Shown here one piece after another: positions 25,139 to 32,531 of a stretch of DNA of 41,793 nucleotides. The stretch's first letter is position 1. The number at the start of each line of letters is the position of its first letter. Below the pieces are notes generated by a model. The model saw only the letters and a list, made by a program, of their open reading frames with translations. It was not told the DNA's origin and did not search any database. Position numbers and translations under genes: made by a program. This DNA comes from an uncultured Collinsella sp. (lineage in GTDB: Bacteria; Actinomycetota; Coriobacteriia; Coriobacteriales; Coriobacteriaceae). The stretch lies in assembly GCA_900544115.1 (NCBI GenBank), contig UQTW01000020.1:1-41793 (forward strand). Reading direction: 5' to 3'.

Positions 25139-26059
25139 GTGGCAACTCAGAAATTCACCGGCGTTATCCCTCCCGTCGTTGTTCCCGATACCGAAGACCA
25201 CCAGCTCGACGTTGCCTCCTTTGAGCGCAGCATCAACCGCATGATCGATGCCGGCGTCGATGGCCTGTTCTTCCTGGGCTCTTCGGGCGAGGTCGTTTTC
25301 TCCACCGATGAGCGTCGTCGCCAGATCATCGCCGAGGCCGTTCGTATCGTCGACCACCGCGTGCCCGTCCTGGTCGGCATCATCGATACCGAGACCGAGC
25401 GCATGATCGAGCACGGTAAGGTCGCTCAGGAGCTGGGCGCCGATGCGCTTGTCGCCACCTGCCCGTTCTATGCCCTGCAGGGCATGACCGAGGTCGAGGA
25501 GCACTTCCGCATCCTGCACGAGGAGCTCGACCTGCCCATCTTTGCCTATGACATTCCCGTCTGCGTTCACACCAAGCTCCCCTGGAAGCTCCTTGCCAAG
25601 CTCGGCGCCGAGGGCGTCCTTGCTGGCGTCAAGGATTCCTCGGGTGATGACATCTCGTTCCGCTATCTCGTTCAGGAGAACGAGAAGAACGGCCATCCGA
25701 TGAGCATCCTCACCGGTCACGAGGTTGTTGTCGACGGCGCTTACCTCGGTGGCGCCGACGGTTCTGTCCCGGGCCTTGCCAACGTTGAGCCCGAGGGCTA
25801 CGTGCGCCAGTGGAAGGCCGCTCAGGCCGGCGACTGGGCTACCGTCAAGGCCGAGCAGGATCGCCTCAATGAGATTTCGCACATCTGGGACGTCACCTCG
25901 GGCGTCCAGGGCTATGCCGGTGGCGTCGGCGCCTTCAAGACCGCTATGAACCTCATGGGCATCTTCGACAGCCCGACCATGCCGCGCCCGGTGAAGGCCA
26001 TGACCGGCGAGAACGTCGAGGCGATTAGGAAGGTCCTTCAGAACAACGGTCTCCTGTAA
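25139..26059 (+). CDS. nanA: Probable N-acetylneuraminate lyase (DHDPS/NAL family)
   Basis: Class I aldolase of the dihydrodipicolinate synthase/N-acetylneuraminate lyase family, 306 residues, the normal length. A TIM barrel is indicated by the GSSGE carboxylate-binding motif (47-51), the proton-relay tyrosine Y137 in AYDIP and the Schiff-base lysine K165 in GVKDSSGD. The Y-to-K spacing and the residue numbers are as in known NanA proteins. In the nan context it should split sialic acid into N-acetylmannosamine and pyruvate. Family members with nearly the same motifs act on other 2-keto acids, so the substrate rests on context. GTG 25139 is chosen because AAGGAG (25127-25132) is 6 nt upstream; the frame is open further upstream but overlaps the previous gene. 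A long hairpin follows. Confidence 0.82.
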   Translation: MATQKFTGVIPPVVVPDTEDHQLDVASFERSINRMIDAGVDGLFFLGSSGEVVFSTDERRRQIIAEAVRIVDHRVPVLVGIIDTETERMIEHGKVAQELGADALVATCPFYALQGMTEVEEHFRILHEELDLPIFAYDIPVCVHTKLPWKLLAKLGAEGVLAGVKDSSGDDISFRYLVQENEKNGHPMSILTGHEVVVDGAYLGGADGSVPGLANVEPEGYVRQWKAAQAGDWATVKAEQDRLNEISHIWDVTSGVQGYAGGVGAFKTAMNLMGIFDSPTMPRPVKAMTGENVEAIRKVLQNNGLL

Positions 26060-26088
26060 AGCTTCCCAGGCACCCGACCTCGCCGTTC

Positions 26089-26135
26089 AACCGTGTGGCC
26101 ATGACCCATTAGGTCAATGGCCACACGGTTTCTCG
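26089..26135 (+). terminator. Long hairpin after the lyase gene
   Basis: An 18-bp stem (26089-26106 with 26112-26130, one bulged A) closes a 5-nt loop. The tail TTTCTC is short. No convincing promoter is seen between it and the kinase gene at 26231, so it may be a partial terminator inside the operon. Confidence 0.65.
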
Positions 26136-26230
26136 GCGATCTCGGACACCTGGAAAACCTTTACTGCGCTGTGACGGCTAGCCTGACGGCGCATTTCCTG
26201 TAGTTGTTTTTATCTCCGAAGGAGAGCGAC

Positions 26231-27196
26231 ATGGAGAACAAGTACGTCTGCTCTGTCGATATCGGCGGAACTAAAATTGCGACTGCCATCATGGAGTACC
26301 CGGCTGACGGTAGTGTGCCCCATCCCGTTTTTGAGGCCGAGGTTCCTACCGAGGCCCAGGAGGGCGGCGAGGCCGTCTTCCAGCGTATCGAGGCGTCTAT
26401 CAAGGCCGCTCTTGAGGCGAATCCCGATGTCGAGGTTCTCGGTGTCGGTATCGGTGCCGCAGGCGTCGTCGATCCCAAGACGGGTGCCATTGCTTATGCC
26501 AATGAGATCATGCCCGGCTGGTCCGGCGTTCAGTTGGGGCCGCGTCTGCGCGAGGACCTTGGTCTTCCCGTTGCCGTTGTGGGCGACGTGCAGGCTCATG
26601 CTCTGGGCGAGGCCCACTGGGGCGTCGGCAAGGGCAAGTTCTCCGTCTTGTGCCTGGGAATCGGTACGGGCATCGGTGGCGCATATGTCGAGAACGGCCG
26701 CGTGATGCAGGGCTTCCATGGTGCTGCCGGTCATATGGGCCACATCGAGTGCTCGGCTGCCGCCGGCATTCCCTGCGCCTGCGGGCGTTCCGGCCATCTT
26801 GAGTCTGTTGCTTCGGGCACCTCGATTGGCCGTATGTACGACGAACGCTTCGGTCGAGTTGACCCCAGCCGTCCTTCGGTCGGTCGCGACGTGAACGACC
26901 TGTGTCGTGCTGGCGACGCAAAGGCGACCGAGGTCATCCATGACGCTGGCTTTGCGCTGGGCGCCAGCTTGGGCTCGCTCGCCAATATCCTTGACCCGGA
27001 GGTCATCGTGCTTTCGGGCGGTGTGATTCACCAGGGTCCCGATTGGCGCTCGCAGACGTGGAAGGACTCGGTGCACGAGGGCTATGCCAGCCAGGCGCTC
27101 GACCCGCTTCAGGACACGCCGATCCTCATCGGTTCTCTGGAGGGCGACGCGCCGCTCATCGGTGCCGCCGAACACCTTCTTGCGTCGTTGAAGTAA
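26231..27196 (+). CDS. ROK family sugar kinase, probable N-acetylmannosamine kinase
   Basis: Cytoplasmic sugar kinase of the ROK family, 321 residues without an N-terminal helix-turn-helix, so an enzyme rather than a repressor. The ATP-phosphate motif DIGGTK is at 10-15, the general base is probably D119 in VVGDVQAHALGE, and the ROK/zinc region is GHMGHIEC...IPCACGRSGHLE (167-191). The usual third zinc cysteine is histidine (H189). Between the NanA-type lyase and nanE the expected reaction is ManNAc to ManNAc-6-phosphate (NanK role); glucokinase or N-acetylglucosamine kinase activity cannot be excluded from the sequence. ATG 26231 has AAGGAG 6 nt upstream. A large structured element lies between this gene and nanE. 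Confidence 0.85.
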   Translation: MENKYVCSVDIGGTKIATAIMEYPADGSVPHPVFEAEVPTEAQEGGEAVFQRIEASIKAALEANPDVEVLGVGIGAAGVVDPKTGAIAYANEIMPGWSGVQLGPRLREDLGLPVAVVGDVQAHALGEAHWGVGKGKFSVLCLGIGTGIGGAYVENGRVMQGFHGAAGHMGHIECSAAAGIPCACGRSGHLESVASGTSIGRMYDERFGRVDPSRPSVGRDVNDLCRAGDAKATEVIHDAGFALGASLGSLANILDPEVIVLSGGVIHQGPDWRSQTWKDSVHEGYASQALDPLQDTPILIGSLEGDAPLIGAAEHLLASLK

Positions 27197-27213
27197 ACAT
27201 AACTACCAAGTGC

Positions 27214-27311
27214 GCCTTCTGAGGTGCCGCAGATTGACGTGAAAGAGGAGCGAAGCGTACTTCGGTACGCGAGCGACGGTTTGAACGTCAAGGTGCGGTG
27301 TCTCAGAAGGC
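27214..27311 (+). ncRNA. 98-nt structured RNA or palindromic element between kinase and nanE
   Basis: Two arms form a nearly continuous 25-bp stem: 10 bp (GCCTTCTGAG, 27214-27223, with 27302-27311), 8 bp including three adjacent G-U pairs (27224-27231 with 27294-27301), a 2x2 internal loop, and 7 bp (27234-27240 with 27285-27291). Inside is a second hairpin, GCGTAC-TTCG-GTACGC (27255-27270). The G-U pairs would be A-C mismatches in the antisense strand, so the structure favours a plus-strand RNA. It may be an mRNA element of the operon, a Collinsella-specific RNA family, or a small mobile palindromic repeat. No second copy was found in this window. Confidence 0.65.
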
Positions 27312-27336
27312 TATTTTGAGAAAGGTTGAGTCGAAC

Positions 27337-28023
27337 ATGACCGTTGATCCTTTGATTCAATCCCTGAAGGGCAAGCTCGTCGTGAGCGTTCAGGCCTATA
27401 TGGGCGAGCCGCTTCGTACGCCCGAAACCATGGCTCAGATGTCTCGCGCCTGCGAGCTTGGCGGCGCCGCCGCTATTCGCTGCCAGGGTCTTGCCGACAT
27501 CGCCGCCATTAAGGGCCGCTGCGAGGTTCCCGTCATCGGCTTGTGGAAGGATGGACACGAGGGCGTCTACATCACGCCGACGCTGCGTCATGCTCGCGCC
27601 TGCGTTGCCGCCGGTGCCGACATCGTGGCAATTGACGCCACTGATCGCCCGCGTCCCGATGGCAAGACCGTCGAGGACACCTTCCGTCCGCTGCACGAGG
27701 AGGGCGTGCTCCTGATGGCCGACTGTGCCACCATCGAGGATATTCGTCGTGCTGTCGACATGGGCTTCGACCTGGTGTCCACCACGCTTTCCCATGGTGT
27801 TGCCGCTATCGATTGCACCATGGCCGACGGTCCCGATCTGCCGCTCCTGCGCCAGGCGACCGAGGAGTTTCCCGGCCTTCCCATCATCTGCGAGGGCCGC
27901 GTGCACACGCCCGAGGAGGCCCGCGCCGCAATTGATGCGGGCGCTTGGGCAGTTGTCGTGGGCACTGCCATCACGCACCCCACGAGTATTACGAGTTGGT
28001 TCAAAGCCGCGCTTGAGGCGTAA
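27337..28023 (+). CDS. nanE: N-acetylmannosamine-6-phosphate 2-epimerase
   Basis: Converts ManNAc-6-phosphate into GlcNAc-6-phosphate, the step that joins sialic acid breakdown to amino-sugar metabolism. The 228-residue TIM barrel shows the NanE pattern: LVVSVQAYMGEPL at the start, AAIRCQGLADI, PVIGLWKDGHEGVYITPTLRHA (shortened here to LWKDGHEGVYITPT, holding the conserved catalytic lysine), VAIDATDRPRPDG, LLMADCATIEDI, STTLSHGV and CEGRVHTPEEA, GAWAVVVGTAITHP. The start is ATG 27337; AAAGG (27321-27325) is 11 nt upstream, a long spacing also seen at pgk. It is the last gene of the cluster, followed by a terminator at 28075-28112. This enzyme is the firmest evidence that the cluster handles sialic acid or ManNAc. 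Confidence 0.95.
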   Translation: MTVDPLIQSLKGKLVVSVQAYMGEPLRTPETMAQMSRACELGGAAAIRCQGLADIAAIKGRCEVPVIGLWKDGHEGVYITPTLRHARACVAAGADIVAIDATDRPRPDGKTVEDTFRPLHEEGVLLMADCATIEDIRRAVDMGFDLVSTTLSHGVAAIDCTMADGPDLPLLRQATEEFPGLPIICEGRVHTPEEARAAIDAGAWAVVVGTAITHPTSITSWFKAALEA

Positions 28024-28050
28024 GACGGACCTTGTATCCGCTCAGGGCGG

Positions 28051-28056
28051 TATACT
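28051..28056 (+). promoter_or_regulatory. Possible -10 element upstream of rapZ
   Basis: TATACT is a good -10, but no matching -35 is found at 16-18 bp. If real, transcripts would start only about 10-15 nt before the terminator hairpin at 28075. Confidence 0.3.
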
Positions 28057-28074
28057 CATTAAAGGCAATTGACC

Positions 28075-28112
28075 GCGCGGGATCCGGGTTGCTGGGTCCC
28101 GCGCTTGTTTTT
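28075..28112 (+). terminator. Intrinsic terminator directly before the rapZ ribosome binding site
   Basis: An 11-bp stem (28075-28085 with 28094-28104, one G-U pair) closes an 8-nt loop and is followed by TTGTTTTT. The rapZ Shine-Dalgarno AGGAGG starts at the next base but one. It ends the nan transcript, but because no promoter can fit behind it, rapZ must be reached by read-through. Confidence 0.85.
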
Positions 28113-28124
28113 AGGAGGCAGCAC

Positions 28125-29045
28125 ATGCAAAAGGGAGATGCCATGGATGCGGCGGAGCGCTCGGAGCGCATCCCCGATATCGTCATCATCACCGGAATGT
28201 CCGGATCGGGCCGAACGCAGGCCATGCATGTGTTCGAGGACATGGGCTATTTTTGTATCGATAACCTGCCCCCGCGTCTGATTGCCCAGCTTGCTGAGCT
28301 CGTCGGCATCAATACGGGCGTGGGTAGGCACCTTGCCGTCACCTGCGACCTGCGCAGCCAGGGCTTGTTCGATGAGTTGCTCGATGCCGTTGCCGCACTC
28401 GAGGAGCGCGAGATGAGCTGCGACATCGTTTTTCTCGAGGCCTCTGACGAGGTACTGATCCGTCGCTACAGCGAAAATCGCCGCCGTCATCCCATTGCCA
28501 AGCCGGGGGAGACTACGGCCGATGCCATTCAGCGCGAGCGCCTTCAGCTGCAGGGCGTGCGCGATCGAGCCGATATGATTATCGACACGAGCCGTCTGCA
28601 CACCTCTGCGCTGCGCAACAAGCTACGTATGGCATTTTCCGAGCTGTCCGACCAACAGCTCATGGACGTCCATGTGTTCTCGTTTGGCTTTAAGCACGGC
28701 ATGCCCGTCGAGGCGGACATTATGATCGACGTCCGCTTCCTGCCCAATCCGTTCTACGATCCCGAGATGCGCACGATGACCGGTCTCGATAAAAAGGTCT
28801 CCGATTTTGTTCTGGACCATCCCAAGACGCAGGAGTTTTGGAAGGCTTGGACACAGCTGCTCGATACGGTCATGCCAGGCTATATCGCGGAGGGCAAGCC
28901 GCAGCTTTCTATCGCCATCGGCTGCACGGGCGGTCAACACCGCAGCGTCGCCATTGCCGAGGCCACGGCACGTTATTTGGAAGGCGCCCAGTATCACGTG
29001 AGCATTTCCCATCGCGACCTGTCGCGCGCGAACACGAAAGCATAG
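28125..29045 (+). CDS. rapZ: RapZ/YvcJ family nucleotide-binding protein
   Basis: P-loop protein of the RapZ family: in E. coli RapZ binds small RNAs and controls GlmS, whereas in Gram-positives YvcJ binds nucleotides and affects competence and cell-envelope physiology. The 306-residue protein has Walker A GMSGSGRT at residues 24-31, then YFCIDNLPP, IVFLEASDEVLIRRYSENRRRHP (here the hallmark RRYSENRRRHP), and the C-terminal domain with DVRFLPNPFY and SIAIGCTGGQHRSVAIAE, given as IGCTGGQHRS. ATG 28125 has AGGAGG (28113-28118) 6 nt upstream; ATG 28143 is a second possibility. It is followed after 6 nt by whiA, without the yvcK gene that usually stands between. A terminator precedes its ribosome binding site. 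Confidence 0.95.
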   Translation: MQKGDAMDAAERSERIPDIVIITGMSGSGRTQAMHVFEDMGYFCIDNLPPRLIAQLAELVGINTGVGRHLAVTCDLRSQGLFDELLDAVAALEEREMSCDIVFLEASDEVLIRRYSENRRRHPIAKPGETTADAIQRERLQLQGVRDRADMIIDTSRLHTSALRNKLRMAFSELSDQQLMDVHVFSFGFKHGMPVEADIMIDVRFLPNPFYDPEMRTMTGLDKKVSDFVLDHPKTQEFWKAWTQLLDTVMPGYIAEGKPQLSIAIGCTGGQHRSVAIAEATARYLEGAQYHVSISHRDLSRANTKA

Positions 29046-29051
29046 GCCTGC

Positions 29052-29981
29052 ATGTCGTTTACCGCTGAGGTGCGCGACGAGCTTGCGCGCTGCGAACCCG
29101 AATGTGAATACTGCGATTTGTCGACGCTTGCCGCCCTGACGCGCGTGAGCGGTACACTTTCGCTGGCCGGCTCCGGGCGGTATCGTTTGACGGTCGCGAC
29201 CGAGACGGGCGCCGTCGCGCGCACGATGATCACGCTGACGCATCGCATCCTTAAGCTCAAAACGGAATTCACCGTTCGTAAATCGGTCTTGCATAAGGTC
29301 CGTAACTATCTCATTACCCTGCCCGATCAACCCGACCTGGACAAGGCTCTGGTACTGCTGGGCATTCTCGACCGCAGGGGAGGGCTCGTCGCCGGTGTTC
29401 CCCGGCACATCGTTGCCCGTCCCTGCTGCAGGCTTGCCTACATCCGCGGCGCGCTCATCGCCGGCGGTTTCGTGGCCGATCCCCGCGGCGACTTTCATTT
29501 GGAGATCGCGGTGCAGGGCGAGCAGTATGCCCGGGGACTTTGCGATCTATTGGAGCAGATTGGGGTCCATGCGCGCGTTAACGCGCGGCGCGGATCCTAT
29601 GCCGTGTACATTAAGAGCGCCGAGGAGATCGAGCAGCTCCTAAAGCTGGTCGGCGCCAAGCGCAGCGTTGCCGAGATCGAGGAAGCGCGCGCGGTCAAAT
29701 TGGTTAAGAACGACGTAAACCGTCGCGTGAATGCCGAGCTGGCCAATCAGACCAGAAGCGCGGGTGCCGCCCAGCATCAGCTTGCGCTGATCGATGCGCT
29801 CGAACTGCGGGGTTTGCGCGACACGCTTCCGGACGCCTTGGCGGTCTTTTGCGACCTGCGCGAGCGCTATCCCGATCTGTCACTGCGCGATTTGGGGGAG
29901 ATGGCTGACCCTCCCTTGTCGAAGTCGGCCCTCTACCATCGAGTTTTGAGACTTGAAAAGCTCATTGAAGCAAACAGGTAG
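29052..29981 (+). CDS. whiA: WhiA family sporulation/cell-division regulator
   Basis: DNA-binding protein found throughout Gram-positive bacteria: it activates sporulation-division genes in Streptomyces and influences division and nucleoid processes in Bacillus. The 309-residue protein begins MSFTAEVRDELAR, as is typical, has a LAGLIDADG-homing-endonuclease-like fold without nuclease residues (CRLAYIRGALIAGGFVADP, read as YIRGALIAGG, then FHLEI), and ends with a helix-turn-helix domain (LSLRDLGEMADPPLSKSALYHRVLRL, hallmark PPLSKSALYHR). ATG 29052 lies 6 nt after rapZ, with only a weak purine stretch upstream, so translation is probably coupled to rapZ. The genus is not known to sporulate, so the division role is the more likely one here. 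Confidence 0.96.
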   Translation: MSFTAEVRDELARCEPECEYCDLSTLAALTRVSGTLSLAGSGRYRLTVATETGAVARTMITLTHRILKLKTEFTVRKSVLHKVRNYLITLPDQPDLDKALVLLGILDRRGGLVAGVPRHIVARPCCRLAYIRGALIAGGFVADPRGDFHLEIAVQGEQYARGLCDLLEQIGVHARVNARRGSYAVYIKSAEEIEQLLKLVGAKRSVAEIEEARAVKLVKNDVNRRVNAELANQTRSAGAAQHQLALIDALELRGLRDTLPDALAVFCDLRERYPDLSLRDLGEMADPPLSKSALYHRVLRLEKLIEANR

Positions 29982-30026
29982 TTTAAAGTATCGACTTATA
30001 TACGGATTTAGCTGCTATTTTATTCT

Positions 30027-30040
30027 TTAAAACGTTTTAA
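30027..30040. promoter_or_regulatory. 14-bp perfect palindrome upstream of gap, LacI-type operator-like
   Basis: TTAAAACGTTTTAA is a complete palindrome with the AAACGTTT core of GalR/PurR-type operators. It lies 57 bp before the likely gap -10 and shares the ten-base TAAAACGTTT with the site upstream of the sugar cluster (17321-17330). Confidence 0.45.
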
Positions 30041-30096
30041 CGTAAATTTGATTTTCAATTTCGAGCATTCTCGTGAAATTCAAGTCAAAAAAAAGG

Positions 30097-30102
30097 TATA
30101 TT
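30097..30102 (+). promoter_or_regulatory. Likely -10 element of gap
   Basis: TATATT follows an A8 tract (30087-30094) in the most AT-rich stretch of the window, giving a leader of about 65 nt. The -35 at 17 bp (TGAAAT, 30074-30079) is weak. A second candidate, the extended -10 TGCTATTTT, lies at 30013-30021. Confidence 0.5.
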
Positions 30103-30174
30103 AGGCGAGTGGTTAGTTTGTGGGCCTCAACGGCGGGCGCTGTAGCTTGCGGGGGCCTTACGAAAGGAGACACA

Positions 30175-31200
30175 ATGGCAGTAAAGGTTGCTATTAACGG
30201 CTTCGGTCGCATCGGTCGTCTGGCTTTCCGTCAGATGTTCGGTCATGAGGGCTCCGAGATCGTCGCTATCAACGACCTCACCTCTCCCGATATGCTCGCT
30301 TACCTGCTGAAGTACGACTCCACGCAGGGCAACTACGCTCGCGATCACGAGGTCGTTGCTGGCGAGGATTCCATCACCGTTGACGGCAAGGAGATCAAGA
30401 TCTACAAGGAGGCCGACGCCAACAACCTGCCTTGGGGCGACCTCGACGTCGACGTCGTTCTCGAGTGCACCGGCTTCTACACCAGCAAGGCTAAGGCTCA
30501 GGCCCACATCAACGCTGGCGCCAAGAAGGTCGTCATCTCCGCTCCGGCCGGCAGCGATCTGCCCACCATCGTGTACAACGTCAACCACGAGACGCTGACC
30601 GCTGAGGACAACATCATCTCCGCTGCTTCCTGCACCACCAACTGCCTCGCCCCGATGGCCAAGGGTCTGAACGACTTCGCTCCCATCGTGTCCGGCATCA
30701 TGACCACCATTCACGCCTGGACCGGCGACCAGATGCCGCTCGACGGCCCGCAGCGCAAGGGCAACAAGCGTCGTAGCCGCGCCTGCGCCGTCAACATCGT
30801 CCCCAACACCACCGGTGCTGCCAAGGCTATCGGCCTGGTTCTCCCCGAGCTCAACGGTAAGCTCATCGGTGCCGCCCAGCGCGTCCCGACGCCGACCGGC
30901 TCCATCACCAACCTCTACGCTGTCGTTGACAAGAAGGTCACCGTCGACGAGGTTAACGCCGCTATGAAGGCCTACGCTGCCACCATCTCCGAGACCTTCG
31001 GTTACAACGAGGACGACATCGTCTCCACCGACATCATCGGCGAGACCCATGGCTCCATCTTCGACGCCACTCAGACCATGTGCTCTGACCTCGGCAACGG
31101 CCAGACCCTCGTTCAGGTCACCTCTTGGTACGACAACGAGAACTCCTACACCTCTCAGATGGTCCGCACCATCAAGTACTTCGAGAAGTTCGTTGCTTAA
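30175..31200 (+). CDS. gap: Glyceraldehyde-3-phosphate dehydrogenase, type I
   Basis: Glycolytic enzyme that oxidises glyceraldehyde-3-phosphate to 1,3-bisphosphoglycerate with NAD+. The 341-residue protein has the Rossmann motif NGFGRIGR (8-15), D34 in AINDLT, which favours NAD over NADP, and the catalytic C153 in SAASCTTNCLAP, then the S-loop region RRSRACAVNIVPNTTGAAKA, quoted as NIVPNTTGAAKA, and WYDNENSYTSQMV at the end. ATG 30175 has AAAGGAG 6 nt upstream; the frame extends upstream to 30073 but has no signal there. Codon use is strongly biased, suggesting high expression. It is first in the gap-pgk-tpiA-gpmI group, separated from pgk by a strong terminator. Confidence 0.98.
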   Translation: MAVKVAINGFGRIGRLAFRQMFGHEGSEIVAINDLTSPDMLAYLLKYDSTQGNYARDHEVVAGEDSITVDGKEIKIYKEADANNLPWGDLDVDVVLECTGFYTSKAKAQAHINAGAKKVVISAPAGSDLPTIVYNVNHETLTAEDNIISAASCTTNCLAPMAKGLNDFAPIVSGIMTTIHAWTGDQMPLDGPQRKGNKRRSRACAVNIVPNTTGAAKAIGLVLPELNGKLIGAAQRVPTPTGSITNLYAVVDKKVTVDEVNAAMKAYAATISETFGYNEDDIVSTDIIGETHGSIFDATQTMCSDLGNGQTLVQVTSWYDNENSYTSQMVRTIKYFEKFVA

Positions 31201-31238
31201 TTTAGCTTTTAGCGAATAGCTCGTTGAGCGTCTAAAGA

Positions 31239-31284
31239 AGGGCGCGGCCTTATAGGGCTTACACCCTAGGGTCGCGCCCTTTTT
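31239..31284 (+). terminator. Strong terminator between gap and pgk
   Basis: A long stem (31239-31257 with 31264-31280, including G-U pairs) is followed by TTTTT. A second small hairpin GTCTGCC/GGCAGAC (31295-31301 with 31311-31317) follows before pgk. No promoter is visible in the 55 bp before pgk, so pgk expression probably depends on read-through from gap. Confidence 0.8.
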
Positions 31285-31340
31285 ATAGGAAATCGTCTGC
31301 CGTAATGGGAGGCAGACACGTACGAAAGGTAGAAGCAAAC

Positions 31341-32531
31341 ATGGCCTTTACCAAGAAGACCGTCCGCGACATCGATGTCGACGGCAAGCGCGTTCTCGTC
31401 CGCGTTGACTTCAACGTGCCTATCAAGGATGGCGTCGTTGGCGACACCACCCGTATCAAGGCTGCCCTGCCCACCATCAACTATCTCGTTGAGCACAACG
31501 CTCGCGTCATCCTCATGAGCCACCTCGGCCGTCCCGATGGCACCGGCTTCCAGCCCGAGCTGTCCCTCGAGCCCGTCGCCAAGAAGCTCGCCGAGCTCTC
31601 TGGTCTCGACGTTGCCTTTGTCGCCGACACCTACGGCGAGAAGGCTGCCGAGGCTGTCGCTGCCGTCGAGCCGGGCAAGGTTCTCGTTCTCGAGAACGTC
31701 CGCTTCGATAAGCGTGAGAAGAAGAACGATCCCGAGATCGCCAAGAAGCTCGCTTCCTATGGTGACGTCTTCGTTCTCGATGCCTTCGGCACCGCTCACC
31801 GCGCCCAGGGTTCCGTCGTGGGCCCCGCCGCTTACCTGCCTGCCGTCGCTGGCTTCCTGCTCGAGAAGGAGGTCGACACGCTGACCGGCATCTTCGCCGA
31901 GCCCGAGCGCCCCTTCGTCGCCATCGTCGGCGGTTCCAAGGTTTCCTCCAAGATCGGCGTTCTCGATCACCTCATCGACTCCGCTGACACCCTGATCATC
32001 GGTGGCGGCATGGCCTACACTTTCTTCCTGGCTCAGGGCCTGTCCGTTGGTCAGTCCCTCAAGGAAGAGGACTGGGTCGAGCGCGCTGGCGAGATGCTCA
32101 AGAAGGCCGAGGAGAAGGGCGTCAAGATCCTGCTCCCCATCGACAACCGCGTTGCCGATCACTTTGGCGAGGACGCTGTCCCCGAGGTTGTCGCTTCCGA
32201 CGCTATCCCCGACGATCGTGAGGGCATGGACATCGGCCCCAAGACCGAGGAGCTTTACGCCGAGGCCGTCAAGGGTGCCAAGACCGTGTTCTGGAACGGC
32301 CCCATGGGCGTCTTCGAGTTCGACAACTTCGCTCACGGCACCCAGGCTATCGCCGAGGCTGTCGCCGAGGCCGACTGCACCTCGATCATCGGCGGTGGCG
32401 ACTCCGTCGCAGCTGTCAACAAGTTCAACCTGGCCGACAAGATGAGCTGGATCTCCACCGGTGGTGGAGCTTCCATGGAGCTCGTCGAGGGTAAGGCCCT
32501 GCCCGGAGTGGAGGCGCTTCTCGATGCCTAA
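31341..32531 (+). CDS. pgk: Phosphoglycerate kinase
   Basis: Glycolytic enzyme transferring the acyl phosphate of 1,3-bisphosphoglycerate to ADP. The 396 residues are the normal length for bacterial Pgk, with the N-terminal substrate site VLVRVDFNVP and LMSHLGRPDG, the hinge region, and the nucleotide-binding C-terminal domain (FVAIVGGSKVSSKIGVL, TVFWNGPMGVFE, SIIGGGDSVAAV). It lacks only the last few residues expected in longer homologues and ends GVEALLDA. ATG 31341 follows AAAGG with an unusually long 14-nt gap, similar to nanE. Its stop codon overlaps the tpiA start by 8 nt. Confidence 0.98.
   Translation: MAFTKKTVRDIDVDGKRVLVRVDFNVPIKDGVVGDTTRIKAALPTINYLVEHNARVILMSHLGRPDGTGFQPELSLEPVAKKLAELSGLDVAFVADTYGEKAAEAVAAVEPGKVLVLENVRFDKREKKNDPEIAKKLASYGDVFVLDAFGTAHRAQGSVVGPAAYLPAVAGFLLEKEVDTLTGIFAEPERPFVAIVGGSKVSSKIGVLDHLIDSADTLIIGGGMAYTFFLAQGLSVGQSLKEEDWVERAGEMLKKAEEKGVKILLPIDNRVADHFGEDAVPEVVASDAIPDDREGMDIGPKTEELYAEAVKGAKTVFWNGPMGVFEFDNFAHGTQAIAEAVAEADCTSIIGGGDSVAAVNKFNLADKMSWISTGGGASMELVEGKALPGVEALLDA

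Noticed and set aside
28024..28074. Riboswitch or leader-peptide attenuator upstream of the rapZ terminator
   Set aside because: From the possible -10 at 28051 only about a dozen bases precede the hairpin, too short for an aptamer or alternative structure; no leader ORF is evident.
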